Shown: positions 8,755-16,558 of the stretch, piece by piece
Layout of the letters: each line of letters begins with the position of its first letter
Numbering within the stretch: position 1 is the stretch's first letter
Assembly (NCBI RefSeq): GCF_014337155.1
Contig: NZ_CP060632.1
Coordinates: 1-64,000 of the forward strand
Direction: 5' to 3'
DNA from: Wujia chipingensis
GTDB lineage: Bacteria; Bacillota; Clostridia; Lachnospirales; Lachnospiraceae
Length of the DNA: 64,000 bases
Notes under the pieces: model-generated
What the model saw: the letters and a program-made list of their open reading frames with translations, nothing else
Told to the model about the DNA's origin: nothing
Database searches by the model: none
Translations under genes and position numbers: made by a program

Positions 8755-8916
8755 TTAGTAACAGTCTGTACTGTTACTTGAATAGTTTTTCTGGCTGTTC
8801 TTCTGACTATTCTTCATCTTGCTGTTGGAAGCCGTTTCCTTGTTTGTCTGATTGCTTCCTGTATAATTTGTCTGCTTGTTCTTCTGCTCGTTTGACTGAT
8901 AATTTTTTTCTGCCAT
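8755..8916 (-). CDS. Small Asn/Gln/Lys/Ser-rich protein of 53 residues
   Basis: The longer frame has an internal ATG at 8916 preceded by AAGGAG with 8-nt spacing, which fixes the start. The product is almost entirely N, Q, K, S and T (for example NYQSNEQKNKQTNY and NSQKNSQKNYSSNS) and ends STDCY. It has no hydrophobic segment. Composition is reminiscent of gamma-type small acid-soluble spore proteins, which are Q/N-rich amino-acid reserves, but I see no defining SASP motif, so that is only a suggestion. A perfect terminator follows directly, supporting a real monocistronic transcript. Confidence 0.6.
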   Translation of the reverse strand: MAEKNYQSNEQKNKQTNYTGSNQTNKETASNSKMKNSQKNSQKNYSSNSTDCY

Positions 8917-9000
8917 AACTGATCTCCTTTTTGCTTTGCAGGTTTCCCTTGCATTTGTAATTGCTACATAGAGAAGTATACCCAGCCCACAGAATTTCAT

Positions 9001-9183
9001 TCAGCCAAAATCAAGAAATTCACAAACGCAAGGCAAACACAGTTTCACGAATTACAATCCCTATCACAAACACAGGATTGCATCTAAGCAAACGTAAATC
9101 GGGTTGCGGATAATATTGATTTAATCGCAGACCATTGGAGCACAAGGCAGGAATAATTGCTTCAATGATTCGCTTTCAATAAC
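9001..9183. other. Gene-free spacer with a partial copy of the palindromic repeat arm
   Basis: No gene is supported here. From about 9090 the sequence AACGTAAAT...GCAGACCATTGGAGCAC resembles the left arm of the complete palindromic element that begins at 9184 (AACGTAAAT...ACAGACCGTTGAAGCAC), so it looks like an extra half-arm. The promoter of the small gene ending at 8755 should also lie here, but no convincing -35/-10 pair was found. Confidence 0.4.
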
Positions 9184-9344
9184 GTAAATAGAGATGTCTA
9201 TTGATATCAATTTATGCACAGACCGTTGAAGCACGCTGGCACTTAATGAGCGACGGTTCTCCGTCGCGAATTTAGTACCATTGCGTGCTGAACCGAGCGA
9301 AAGCGCGTCTGAGCATGAATTGAATATCATAGACATCTCTTTAC
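9184..9344. repeat. Long palindromic intergenic repeat, copy 1 of 3
   Basis: An imperfect inverted repeat of about 160 bp. The left arm GTAAATAGAGATGTCTATTGA pairs with the right-end complement GTAAAGAGATGTCTATGAT. Internal blocks (CAGACC.TTGAAGCACGC.GGCACTTAATGAG, CGAATTTAGTACC, and GAGCG..AGCGCGTCTG) are shared with copies at 27202-27415 and 47499-47689. The copy contains no credible ORF, and its transcript would fold into a long hairpin. Confidence 0.8.
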
Positions 9345-9370
9345 CACTTTATTCCCTATGCGAATCACAT

Positions 9371-10429
9371 TTATTGCAATTCATTCAAACTTGCAAACCG
9401 ATACCCCTCTGCCTTCAGGTTTGCAATCACCTTTTCCAGCGCCCCAGCATTCGATGACGATACGTTGTGCATCAGAATGATTGCCCCGCTGTGATGATAT
9501 TTATTGAAATGGTCGATCACGAAATCAACACCCGGCTGGTTATTCACATCGAAATCCATATATGCCATGCTCCAAAAAATAGTTTTGAAACCAAGGTCCT
9601 GGGTGATTGCCAGTGTCCGTGCGCTATACTCACCGCATGGCGGCCTTAAGTACGGGTCCATCGCATATCCCGTTGCCTCTTTCATATAATCCGCGCAACC
9701 ATTGACCTCCTGCACAATCTCCTCATAGGACTTATCCGGCATGCATATATGGTAGATGGTATGATTTCCCACCTGATGTCCTTCCTCCTTCATTCGTTTC
9801 GCTATGGCAACATTATCCCGGATGTACGTCTGTGTCACGAAAAAGCACGCCGGAACATCTTCCTTCTTCAGGATATCCAGCATCTGCTCGGTATATCCAT
9901 TCTCATACCCGCAGTCAAATGTCAGATAGACGACTTTTTCATTCTTCTTTGAAGCATTCTGATCCAAATAGTACGCGTCGTATTCGGAGATATCGATCGT
10001 GTCATCGCACCCGCTCGGTCCGTGGTTCATATCCCGCCGGAACCACCATGAAAGCTTGGTGTTATCAAGGCTTTGGTACGCCTCTTTTTCTTTCAAATGA
10101 TTTTCAATCGGGTATGTCTGATACCGGCAGAAAACCTTCCTGCATTGGTCAAACATACTATGAATCGGCAAATCTCCATCCTCCTGCTCCGCATATCCTC
10201 CGGTTGTACCAGTCAACCCATCTTCCACATCACTCGTCGGATTCCCGGATGTATCCACTTGCTCTGATTCACTTCCATCCGCCTCCCCCGCGGATGCTCC
10301 ATATGTAACAACACAAAAACTACCAACTACCAGAGAGATCAGAATCCCTGCAAGGCAAACCACTCCTTTCCATTTACAAACACAACGCGAACCATTTTTT
10401 GTTTCATTTCCTACATTATAGTTTCCCAT
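9371..10429 (-). CDS. pdaA: Polysaccharide deacetylase, PdaA-like (delta-lactam/cortex type)
   Basis: A 352-residue exported NodB-domain carbohydrate esterase. An N-terminal hydrophobic segment (GVVCLAGILISLVVGSFCVV) is followed by a low-complexity acidic linker, then the catalytic domain: VYLTFDCGYENGY (motif 1), HQVGNHTIYH (metal-binding HxxxxH-type), RPPCGEYSARTL, and LMHNVSSSN near the end. The YENGY and NHTxYH features are closest to PdaA, which deacetylates muramic acid to allow delta-lactam formation in spore cortex. The ATG at 10429 overlaps the TGA of the preceding gene (TGATG), so the two are coupled. Confidence 0.85.
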   Translation of the reverse strand: MGNYNVGNETKNGSRCVCKWKGVVCLAGILISLVVGSFCVVTYGASAGEADGSESEQVDTSGNPTSDVEDGLTGTTGGYAEQEDGDLPIHSMFDQCRKVFCRYQTYPIENHLKEKEAYQSLDNTKLSWWFRRDMNHGPSGCDDTIDISEYDAYYLDQNASKKNEKVVYLTFDCGYENGYTEQMLDILKKEDVPACFFVTQTYIRDNVAIAKRMKEEGHQVGNHTIYHICMPDKSYEEIVQEVNGCADYMKEATGYAMDPYLRPPCGEYSARTLAITQDLGFKTIFWSMAYMDFDVNNQPGVDFVIDHFNKYHHSGAIILMHNVSSSNAGALEKVIANLKAEGYRFASLNELQ

Positions 10430-11133
10430 CAAGAAAAGAACTCTGCCAAAAAGCGATTGAGCGTCTCCTCACTGGCGGCACTCTCTTTCTCCTGCATTGT
10501 CCCGCCTTCGGACTCTTCCCCGGATGCATCTGTCTGCGGTGATCCATCGTTGTCGGCATGTTCCCCTTTCTCCGCCGACATCTCCTGCTTCACTACAAAG
10601 GGACGTACCGCAGCCGCTGTCTGCTCTCGCGGTTTCGGAATCCGTTCCAGGTACCCGCGGATATTCGCTTTCAGGATTTCCACTTTATTATTTATAACCA
10701 ATATATGATCAAGCACGAGCAAACATGCACATACTAAAATACTATTCGCTAAGAAAAACTGCATGTCCGGACTGCCTCTCCAGCTTGGATCGTAATACAG
10801 ATACGCTCCTGCCATCGTGCCACAGACGACGAGCGACAACACGGTTCCGCTCCGGTTCCAGAATTCCATCGGGCGCGTCAGGAATTTTAACCCCCTCACA
10901 AAGCTTTCTGCATACGCCTCCTCATCGCCTCCGCACAGTCCAAAGCCTTTTTTGTTTTCATATTGCCGGCACATATTGCGAAGCTTCTTTCGTTTTGTCT
11001 CTCCCAGATTTGTCGATGCTCGCACCATTTTACTCATGTAAGCATTTGCCAGTATCTTCATAAGCACTCCTAACACGCCTAACCCCCATAGTATGTAGAC
11101 CCCGGTTGAAACTTCCATGATTTTTTGCAGCAT
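10429..11133 (-). CDS. Conserved membrane protein of unknown function upstream of pdaA-like gene
   Basis: A 234-residue protein with a hydrophobic segment at residues ~7-27 and two more around residues 95-140 (VLSLVVCGTMAGAYLYY and FFLANSILVCACLLVLDHIL), a basic cytoplasmic loop with RRKK-type residues between, and an acidic, serine-rich C-terminal tail ending LNRFLAEFFS. The start at 11133 was chosen because GGAGGG lies 8 nt upstream, inside the apparent earlier ATG. No catalytic motif was recognised. The TGATG overlap with the PdaA-like gene implies a shared function, perhaps in spore envelope formation, but this is inference. Confidence 0.7.
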   Translation of the reverse strand: MLQKIMEVSTGVYILWGLGVLGVLMKILANAYMSKMVRASTNLGETKRKKLRNMCRQYENKKGFGLCGGDEEAYAESFVRGLKFLTRPMEFWNRSGTVLSLVVCGTMAGAYLYYDPSWRGSPDMQFFLANSILVCACLLVLDHILVINNKVEILKANIRGYLERIPKPREQTAAAVRPFVVKQEMSAEKGEHADNDGSPQTDASGEESEGGTMQEKESAASEETLNRFLAEFFS

Positions 11134-11296
11134 ACAAAATCCCTCCATTAAGATTTTTTGAACCGACAGCCTTTTTTTCTCCTCACTGTCTGATGGCGAT
11201 TATAGAGAAGGTGAACTTCAGAATGCAACCCCTGTTCGGTCGTAAAAATCCTTGTAAATGTGACAGAAAATATGGGTTTAAGGAACTTTATATTTA

Positions 11297-11305
11297 TGCT
11301 ATAAT
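11297..11305 (+). promoter_or_regulatory. Extended -10 promoter for the TSCPD-murG pair
   Basis: TGCTATAAT is a perfect extended -10 element, 54 bp before the TSCPD start codon. The -35 region at 17 bp spacing (TTTAAG) is weak, as expected for extended -10 promoters. Confidence 0.5.
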
Positions 11306-11358
11306 AGGAACGCGAAACGTATAATATAATTGTTACACACGAGAAAGGATGATACACA

Positions 11359-11601
11359 ATGACATATAAGACAAAGGGAACCTGTTCCCAGATGATCGAG
11401 TTTGAGATTACAGATGGCAAGGTGCATAATGTGAAATTCACGGGCGGCTGTAATGGTAACTTAAAGGGCATCGGACAGCTTGTGGAGGGCATGGATGCAG
11501 AGGAAGTTATCAAGCGGCTGGAAGGCACAACGTGCGGATTCAAGAGCACATCCTGCCCGGATCAGCTTGCACAGGCATTAAAGCAGGCACTTCACGCATA
11601 G
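11359..11601 (+). CDS. TSCPD-domain protein, TIGR03905 type
   Basis: An 80-residue protein matching the short stand-alone TSCPD family: YKTKGTCSQMIEFEI, VKFTGGCNGNLKGIGQLVEGM, and the closing TTCGFKSTSCPDQLAQAL, which contains the namesake TSCPD. Its cysteines (four conserved) suggest metal binding; the same domain occurs at the end of some class II ribonucleotide reductases. The function is unknown. It is preceded by GAAAGGATG and followed after 32 bp by murG on the same strand. Confidence 0.85.
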   Translation: MTYKTKGTCSQMIEFEITDGKVHNVKFTGGCNGNLKGIGQLVEGMDAEEVIKRLEGTTCGFKSTSCPDQLAQALKQALHA

Positions 11602-11633
11602 GTTAAAGGTATAAGTAGGAGGATCAACCATTC

Positions 11634-12701
11634 ATGAAGCGTATTATATTAACCGGTGGCGGAACCGCTGGTCATGTAACACCCAATATGGCTCTCGTTC
11701 CAACCTTAAAGGAGCGCGGATATGATATTCAATATATCGGCTCTTATGATGGAATGGAGAAAAAACTGATTGAAGATATGGGCATTCCATATCACGGAAT
11801 TGCAACCGGAAAGCTGCGCCGCTATTTCGATCTGCGCAACTTTTCTGATCCATTTCGCGTGATCAAAGGCTTCAACGAAGCGAAAAAACTGATGAAGGAG
11901 TTAAAGCCGGATGTTGTATTTTCCAAAGGCGGCTTTGTCTCTGTCCCTGTTGTTCTCGCCGCAAGTGCGAAGAAGATTCCATGTATTATCCATGAATCTG
12001 ATATGACGCCGGGACTTGCAAACAAGATCAGTATTCCAAAGGCATCCAAGGTGTGCTGCAACTTCGCAGAGACAATGGAGAATCTTCCTGCAGGAAAAGC
12101 AGTTGTAACTGGTACACCGATCCGTCAGGAATTATTTGCCGGTGACGCTGTAAAAGCGATGACCTTCTGTGGCTTTACAGAGGTTCGTCCAACTCTTCTG
12201 GTAATCGGCGGAAGCTCTGGCAGCGTACGTGTCAATGAAGCGATCCGTTCATGTCTCCCGGAACTGACGAAGAAATATAACGTCATTCACCTCTGCGGAA
12301 AAGGAAATATCGACGAAAGCTATAACGGAACTGCGCATTATGTCCAGTTCGACTACATCAAGCAGGAGCTTGCTGACTTGCTCGCATTAGCAGATATCGT
12401 TGTCTCCCGTGCCGGTGCCAATGCAATATGCGAACTTCTGGCACTCCGCAAACCAAGCGTTCTGATTCCATTATCGCTTGCAGCGAGCCGGGGCGACCAG
12501 ATCTTAAATGCACAGTCCTTCGACAAGCGCGGCTACGCCAAGCTGTTGTTAGAGGAAGACCTGACAAACGAGTCACTGCTTGCCGCAGTCAATGAAGTGT
12601 ACGAAAATCACGATCATTACATCAAGGCAATGGAACTTTCCACGAAGTCCGACGCCATCACGATGATCTGTGATATGATTGATGAGTTAGCAAACAAATA
12701 A
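11634..12701 (+). CDS. murG: UDP-GlcNAc:lipid I N-acetylglucosaminyltransferase MurG
   Basis: A 355-residue GT-B glycosyltransferase that adds GlcNAc to lipid I to give lipid II on the inner face of the membrane. The N-terminal glycine-rich loop LTGGGTAGHVTPN, the second loop GGSSGSVRVNE and the UDP-GlcNAc site VSRAGANAICELLALRKPSVLIPL are all present. Full-length for the family. AGGAGGATC precedes the ATG. Unusually it stands outside a dcw cluster, paired only with the TSCPD gene and followed by a terminator. Confidence 0.95.
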   Translation: MKRIILTGGGTAGHVTPNMALVPTLKERGYDIQYIGSYDGMEKKLIEDMGIPYHGIATGKLRRYFDLRNFSDPFRVIKGFNEAKKLMKELKPDVVFSKGGFVSVPVVLAASAKKIPCIIHESDMTPGLANKISIPKASKVCCNFAETMENLPAGKAVVTGTPIRQELFAGDAVKAMTFCGFTEVRPTLLVIGGSSGSVRVNEAIRSCLPELTKKYNVIHLCGKGNIDESYNGTAHYVQFDYIKQELADLLALADIVVSRAGANAICELLALRKPSVLIPLSLAASRGDQILNAQSFDKRGYAKLLLEEDLTNESLLAAVNEVYENHDHYIKAMELSTKSDAITMICDMIDELANK

Positions 12702-12710
12702 AAACAAAAG

Positions 12711-12760
12711 TCCCCTGAATGGCGCTCTGATCTGTTACAGTCAGACCCCGACTCAGGGGA
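12711..12760 (+). terminator. Rho-independent terminator after murG
   Basis: Stem TCCCCTGA / TCAGGGGA closing a 34-nt internal region that itself pairs partly (CTCTGA / TCAGA-like), followed by TTTATTTTTC. It sits between the convergent murG and flippase genes. Confidence 0.8.
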
Positions 12761-12778
12761 TTTATTTTTCTCACTCTT

Positions 12779-14233
12779 TTATACCGGCGTTCTTGAAAAA
12801 CGCTCTTTTATCTTCTCAATTCCATCTATCACCAGACGATTTCGGAACAATATCATAATCGCGAAATATCCAATTGCACCAATTGAAACGGTCAACGCAA
12901 TCGTCAGAAGATCCGAATACTGACTATGTGCACACCAGTTATAGCAACACACAATCGGAATACATGCAATCAAGCTTTGACCGAGCTGCCAGCCAAGCTT
13001 TGTGATCGGATACATATGCCGGGCTTTGATACTTGCATAAATGAAGATTGCCAGTTCCGCTGCAACCGTACTGGCTGCGGCACCGAATTTCCCATATACC
13101 GGAATGGTCAACGCATTTAAACAGACATTTGTGACTGCACCAATCACAACACCCATGGACGCCCACCGGTCTTTCCGGTGTATGATAAACAACTGATTGA
13201 TCAGGAAGCTGTTAAAGGTTGCAACGATAACATTCAACATCAACACCTGCATCGTAGATGTTACACCCAGATATTTGCTGCCCGCAAACAAATGCAGCAC
13301 CTGCCGACTCAGACAGAACATGCCAATCGCCATCGGAATATTAAAGAGCAATATAAGCCGCGCGGTCAGATCATTCAGATTCTCCGCCTGTTCCTCATCC
13401 CGCTCCATCATGTACGCGACGCGTGGACGAATTACCGCATATAACGCACTGAAGAATGACGTTAACACAGATGCAATCTTAATCGCTGCCGCGTAAAGTC
13501 CGACCTCGGTATCATCCCCGGTAATATAACCAAGCATAGAACGATCCATAACCAGATACACCGCCGACGCAACATCCAACAGGAAAATATACGACATCGG
13601 CTTCAAATGAATCCGCAGCTTCTTACTGATCCGCAACTTGAACTTCACGTATTTTCTTGCCCGGATAAAATTCATAATATTGGAGCCGACGCTGGAGATT
13701 ACCATCGTCAACGCATATATCATGTAATCATCCTCTGATTTGACACATGTAAACAACATAACCACAGATATAATCTGAAAGATAAATGAACGAATCGTGA
13801 TATACTGATATTCTTCGTATATATTATACAGCCACTCGACTCCGATGGTAGAAAGTATAATCGTCGTCGAAAAAAGCAGCATCAACGTCCGATATCCCGC
13901 AAGTTTGGGAATCGCAAGTGCTGCAAAGAAAAGAATATATGCAATCGCGGATGTGATCAAATTGATTGACAACATATCACTTGCAAATTCATCCATTTTC
14001 TTTCGGTCATCCCGAATACGGGCACCCTCCCGGATTGCATAGCCGCCAATGCCAAACGCCTGCAACAACGTGAAGTATGTCATGTTCGCCTGCGCATAAT
14101 CGACCTTACCGAGTGCCTCCGGTCCTAAAACTCTGGAAGAATACGGGAATGTAATGAGCGGTATGATCACACCCATCATCGTCCGCATCATATTAAATAT
14201 GAAATTAACACCTAAGGATCGCTTCTTTTCCAA
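12779..14233 (-). CDS. Oligosaccharide flippase, Wzx/PST (MOP superfamily)
   Basis: A 484-residue polytopic membrane protein with about 12-14 hydrophobic helices. It has the N-terminal pattern NFIFNMMRTMMGVIIPLITFPYSSRVLGPEALGKVDYA that is characteristic of polysaccharide-repeat-unit flippases. It should move lipid-linked glycans across the membrane for exopolysaccharide or capsule assembly. No glycosyltransferase neighbours exist here, so it is an isolated copy. The start is TTG with AGGGGAAAT upstream. Confidence 0.85.
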   Translation of the reverse strand: MEKKRSLGVNFIFNMMRTMMGVIIPLITFPYSSRVLGPEALGKVDYAQANMTYFTLLQAFGIGGYAIREGARIRDDRKKMDEFASDMLSINLITSAIAYILFFAALAIPKLAGYRTLMLLFSTTIILSTIGVEWLYNIYEEYQYITIRSFIFQIISVVMLFTCVKSEDDYMIYALTMVISSVGSNIMNFIRARKYVKFKLRISKKLRIHLKPMSYIFLLDVASAVYLVMDRSMLGYITGDDTEVGLYAAAIKIASVLTSFFSALYAVIRPRVAYMMERDEEQAENLNDLTARLILLFNIPMAIGMFCLSRQVLHLFAGSKYLGVTSTMQVLMLNVIVATFNSFLINQLFIIHRKDRWASMGVVIGAVTNVCLNALTIPVYGKFGAAASTVAAELAIFIYASIKARHMYPITKLGWQLGQSLIACIPIVCCYNWCAHSQYSDLLTIALTVSIGAIGYFAIMILFRNRLVIDGIEKIKERFSRTPV

Positions 14234-14270
14234 CTTAATATTTCCCCTATCATCAATCTCTATAAAAAAG

Positions 14271-14302
14271 AAAAGCTGTCACATAAAACGTAACAGCTTT
14301 TT
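14271..14302 (-). terminator. Hairpin terminator after the HD-domain gene
   Basis: Stem AAAGCTGT / ACAGCTTT with T-rich flanks on both strands, so it may work in both directions. On the minus strand it directly follows the HD-domain gene and precedes the flippase. Confidence 0.6.
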
Positions 14303-14899
14303 TTAAAATAATTCCTTTTCCAACTGGAAGATGAAACTGTCAAGCAGTTGCATACGCTTCGTATATTCTGCTCTGGCTGCATCTGTCTTGCATCTTCGAA
14401 TCTTTGGTTTGTTATTTCTATAATAATTCTTGATCCTGTAATAGGCTTTCTTGTAACTTGCCTCATCCTCACATGCTGTCGCCATCGAATCCCACAGCAC
14501 ACTGATTGCTCCAACTTCATCGAGCAGATCGGCATCCATCACAATCTTACATTCCAGCGACAGATCAGCATCCGAATCCTTGTCCTCGTGAATCATAATA
14601 ATCTCTCCCACGCGTCGGATCGTCTCCGGATCAATTCCAATGCTATCCATGTATTCTACAGCAAGCTCTGCACCAACTTCTCCATGTGGACGTTCATCAT
14701 CCCATCCAATATCATGAAGCAAAGCTGCAAGTACGATCACATCCAGATCTCCGCCAAGCTTTGACTGCAGCTTGATGGCCCATCGATACACACGCATCGT
14801 GTGCTCAAACCGGCTACGGAATGGATAGTTCGAAGGCCTGCCGTTCTCAGAAGTCATCTTCTTCACATATTCAATTACTTCTGCATAATTTACACTCAT
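14303..14899 (-). CDS. HD-domain phosphohydrolase-like protein
   Basis: A 198-residue soluble protein with the HD metal-binding pattern: RFEHTMRVYRWA (first His), LAALLHDIGWDD (HD), HGEVGAELAVEYM (His) and a later aspartate in CKIVMDADLLDEVGA. This is a typical hydrolase architecture acting on nucleotides or phosphate esters, with unknown substrate. A longer reading from a TTG at 14938 lacks a ribosome-binding site, so ATG 14899 was preferred with moderate certainty. It is monocistronic between the SRP RNA and the flippase. Confidence 0.75.
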   Translation of the reverse strand: MSVNYAEVIEYVKKMTSENGRPSNYPFRSRFEHTMRVYRWAIKLQSKLGGDLDVIVLAALLHDIGWDDERPHGEVGAELAVEYMDSIGIDPETIRRVGEIIMIHEDKDSDADLSLECKIVMDADLLDEVGAISVLWDSMATACEDEASYKKAYYRIKNYYRNNKPKIRRCKTDAARAEYTKRMQLLDSFIFQLEKELF

Positions 14900-14942
14900 G
14901 CCGTTGTTTTTGCCACCCGATTCTTTTGTTCTTCCCAAAGTT

Positions 14943-14973
14943 AGGTATCATTTACCTATCTCTAAAATGATAC
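14943..14973. terminator. Palindromic hairpin between SRP RNA and HD gene
   Basis: GGTATCATTT / AAATGATACC forms a 9-10 bp stem. On the plus strand it is followed by ATTTTTTT and on the minus strand by TAACTTT. It could end the SRP RNA transcript, which runs on the minus strand from about 15280 and has no closer poly-U. Confidence 0.4.
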
Positions 14974-15017
14974 CATTTTTTTACCAAAAATACCACATGT
15001 ATTTTATATTTTTTTAA

Positions 15018-15280
15018 CCGTGCGGCTGGTGTTGTGAAGCTCTCATAAGCGTTACCACGGCAGTTAACTCAGTCCCGGCTGCCTCGCGGCGCACAGAAGG
15101 TTCTACTTAGTGCTGCTTCGTTCCCGACCTGACACGGTTCATAGATTCCTGTCGCGCAAGACCAAAACATCAACGCCACTTACCGTGGGCAGCCTCACAA
15201 GAAGACAACCCGAAACCAGCCATCACCCCCTCTGTAGCGGATTGAGGGTACAGGGCACCGCTATCTCCCCGGCTGCACGG
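15018..15280 (-). ncRNA. ffs: Signal recognition particle RNA, large bacterial type
   Basis: Read on the minus strand, the ends CCGTGCAGCCGGG and CAGCCGCACGG pair to close the molecule. The helix 8 Ffh-binding hairpin GTCAGGTCGGGAACGAAGCAGC is present with the expected GGAA/GCAG-type internal loops, and the 5' part GGTGCCCTGTACCC with GGGGGTGATGGCTGG matches the Alu domain. About 263 nt, the length of the Firmicute 6S-like scRNA. It acts with Ffh in co-translational membrane targeting. It lies about 100 bp after tadA, a common Firmicute neighbour. The ends are accurate to a few nucleotides. Confidence 0.93.
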
Positions 15281-15381
15281 AAATTTTATAACAAGTCCAC
15301 GCATATCCATCGAAAAGTCTGTTTCTTATAAACCCCATATCGACAGATACTTCTTTAGTATATAAAAATAATTATGTAAAG

Positions 15382-15885
15382 TCAAGACATCCCATTATTT
15401 TCTTTTAACGCGGCTGCCTTCTTTTTTGCACGCAACTCCGCGAAAAAACCGGACATCATCGCTGAACATTCTGTTTCCATGATTCCCCGTGTTACTTCCA
15501 CCTGATGATTAAACTGCTTCATATCAAGCAGATTTAAAATGGAACCGGCACATCCTGCCTTCGGATTCATACATCCGATCACGACCTTCGGAATCCGAGC
15601 CTGCACGATCGCCCCGGCACACATCTGGCAAGGCTCCAACGTCACATACATTGTGCAATCCTCCAGCCGCCAGTCACCCAGCACCTTGGACGCCTTTTTA
15701 ATCGCCATGATCTCTGCATGCGCAAGTGTCGTCTTGTCCACGTTCCGCCGGTTGTAACCACGCGCGATCACCTTTCCTTCATAGACGATCACACATCCGA
15801 TCGGCACATCACCATTCGCCGCCGCCTTCTTCGCAAGCGTGATCGCCTGCCGCATATATCGTTCATCCTCACTCAATTTCCTCAT
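15382..15885 (-). CDS. tadA: tRNA(Arg) adenosine-34 deaminase TadA
   Basis: A 167-residue zinc deaminase that converts A34 to inosine in tRNA-Arg(ACG). The catalytic HAE (LAHAEIMAIKKA) and zinc-binding PCQMCAGAI motifs are intact, as is the N-terminal MRQAITLAKKAAANGDVPIGCVIV. The ATG at 15885 was chosen over 15897 because GAGG is placed 7 nt before it. It is followed by the SRP RNA gene on the same strand. Confidence 0.93.
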   Translation of the reverse strand: MRKLSEDERYMRQAITLAKKAAANGDVPIGCVIVYEGKVIARGYNRRNVDKTTLAHAEIMAIKKASKVLGDWRLEDCTMYVTLEPCQMCAGAIVQARIPKVVIGCMNPKAGCAGSILNLLDMKQFNHQVEVTRGIMETECSAMMSGFFAELRAKKKAAALKENNGMS

Positions 15886-16012
15886 ATTGTACCTCATTTC
15901 CGTATCATTTTATTGTCTGTTCCCATAAAATGTACTATACTGACCTCATGGCTGCATGATACAAGAATCGTTCCTGTATTCCACAGTCACAAACGTCAGA
16001 AAGGAGACGCTC

Positions 16013-16558
16013 ATGGGACCACTGATAAAATATACAAATCGCTTAATCCTGCGCGTAGAAAATGAATCAAAAGCCAAACAAGTCTTAGATCTCTATCTGC
16101 GCAATCGTCTCCCATTCGAGCAGTACGAGCCAACGCGTCCGGCATCCTTTTACACGCAGGACTACCACTGGTCTTCCCTGCACCGCGAATACATCGCTTA
16201 CACGATGGGAACCTTCCTGCGTTATTACATCTATTTAAAAGACCGCCCGGATAAGATCATCGGCGCTATCAATTTCAATATTTTTCGCACCTCCCGCGAA
16301 CCATACGCTGAGATCGGCTACAAAATTGACGCCCTCTATCAGAACCGCGGCATCGCATATGAAGCCTGCGAAGCGGCGCTCTATGTACTTGAACATGACT
16401 ACCAGATTCACCGCGTCGATGCCCGCATCCACCCGGAAAATATTGCGTCCATCACACTCGCGACGAAGCTTGGCTTCCGTCCATTACAGTTTGAGCCGCA
16501 AAGTGCAAACATCTTAGGACACTACGTTGACCTGATGCGGTACACGAAGCTTCTCTGA
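16013..16558 (+). CDS. GNAT-family N-acetyltransferase (RimJ/RimL-like)
   Basis: A 181-residue acetyltransferase from the ATG at 16013, which has AAAGGAG 6 nt upstream; the frame opens earlier without a site. The acetyl-CoA-binding region AEIGYKIDALYQNRGIAYEACEAAL and the closing VDARIHPENIASITLATKLGFRP are classic for ribosomal-protein-type GNATs, which modify alpha-amino groups of proteins or small amines. The substrate is unknown. Its last 45 bp overlap the 3' end of the convergent minus-strand gene. Confidence 0.85.
   Translation: MGPLIKYTNRLILRVENESKAKQVLDLYLRNRLPFEQYEPTRPASFYTQDYHWSSLHREYIAYTMGTFLRYYIYLKDRPDKIIGAINFNIFRTSREPYAEIGYKIDALYQNRGIAYEACEAALYVLEHDYQIHRVDARIHPENIASITLATKLGFRPLQFEPQSANILGHYVDLMRYTKLL

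Noticed and set aside
9121..9336. 71-codon frame on the minus strand
   Set aside because: It falls inside the palindromic repeat and has no ribosome-binding site or family resemblance.
11148..11549. 133-codon minus-strand frame
   Set aside because: It is antisense to the TSCPD gene, which has the family motif and a ribosome-binding site; the antisense frame has neither.
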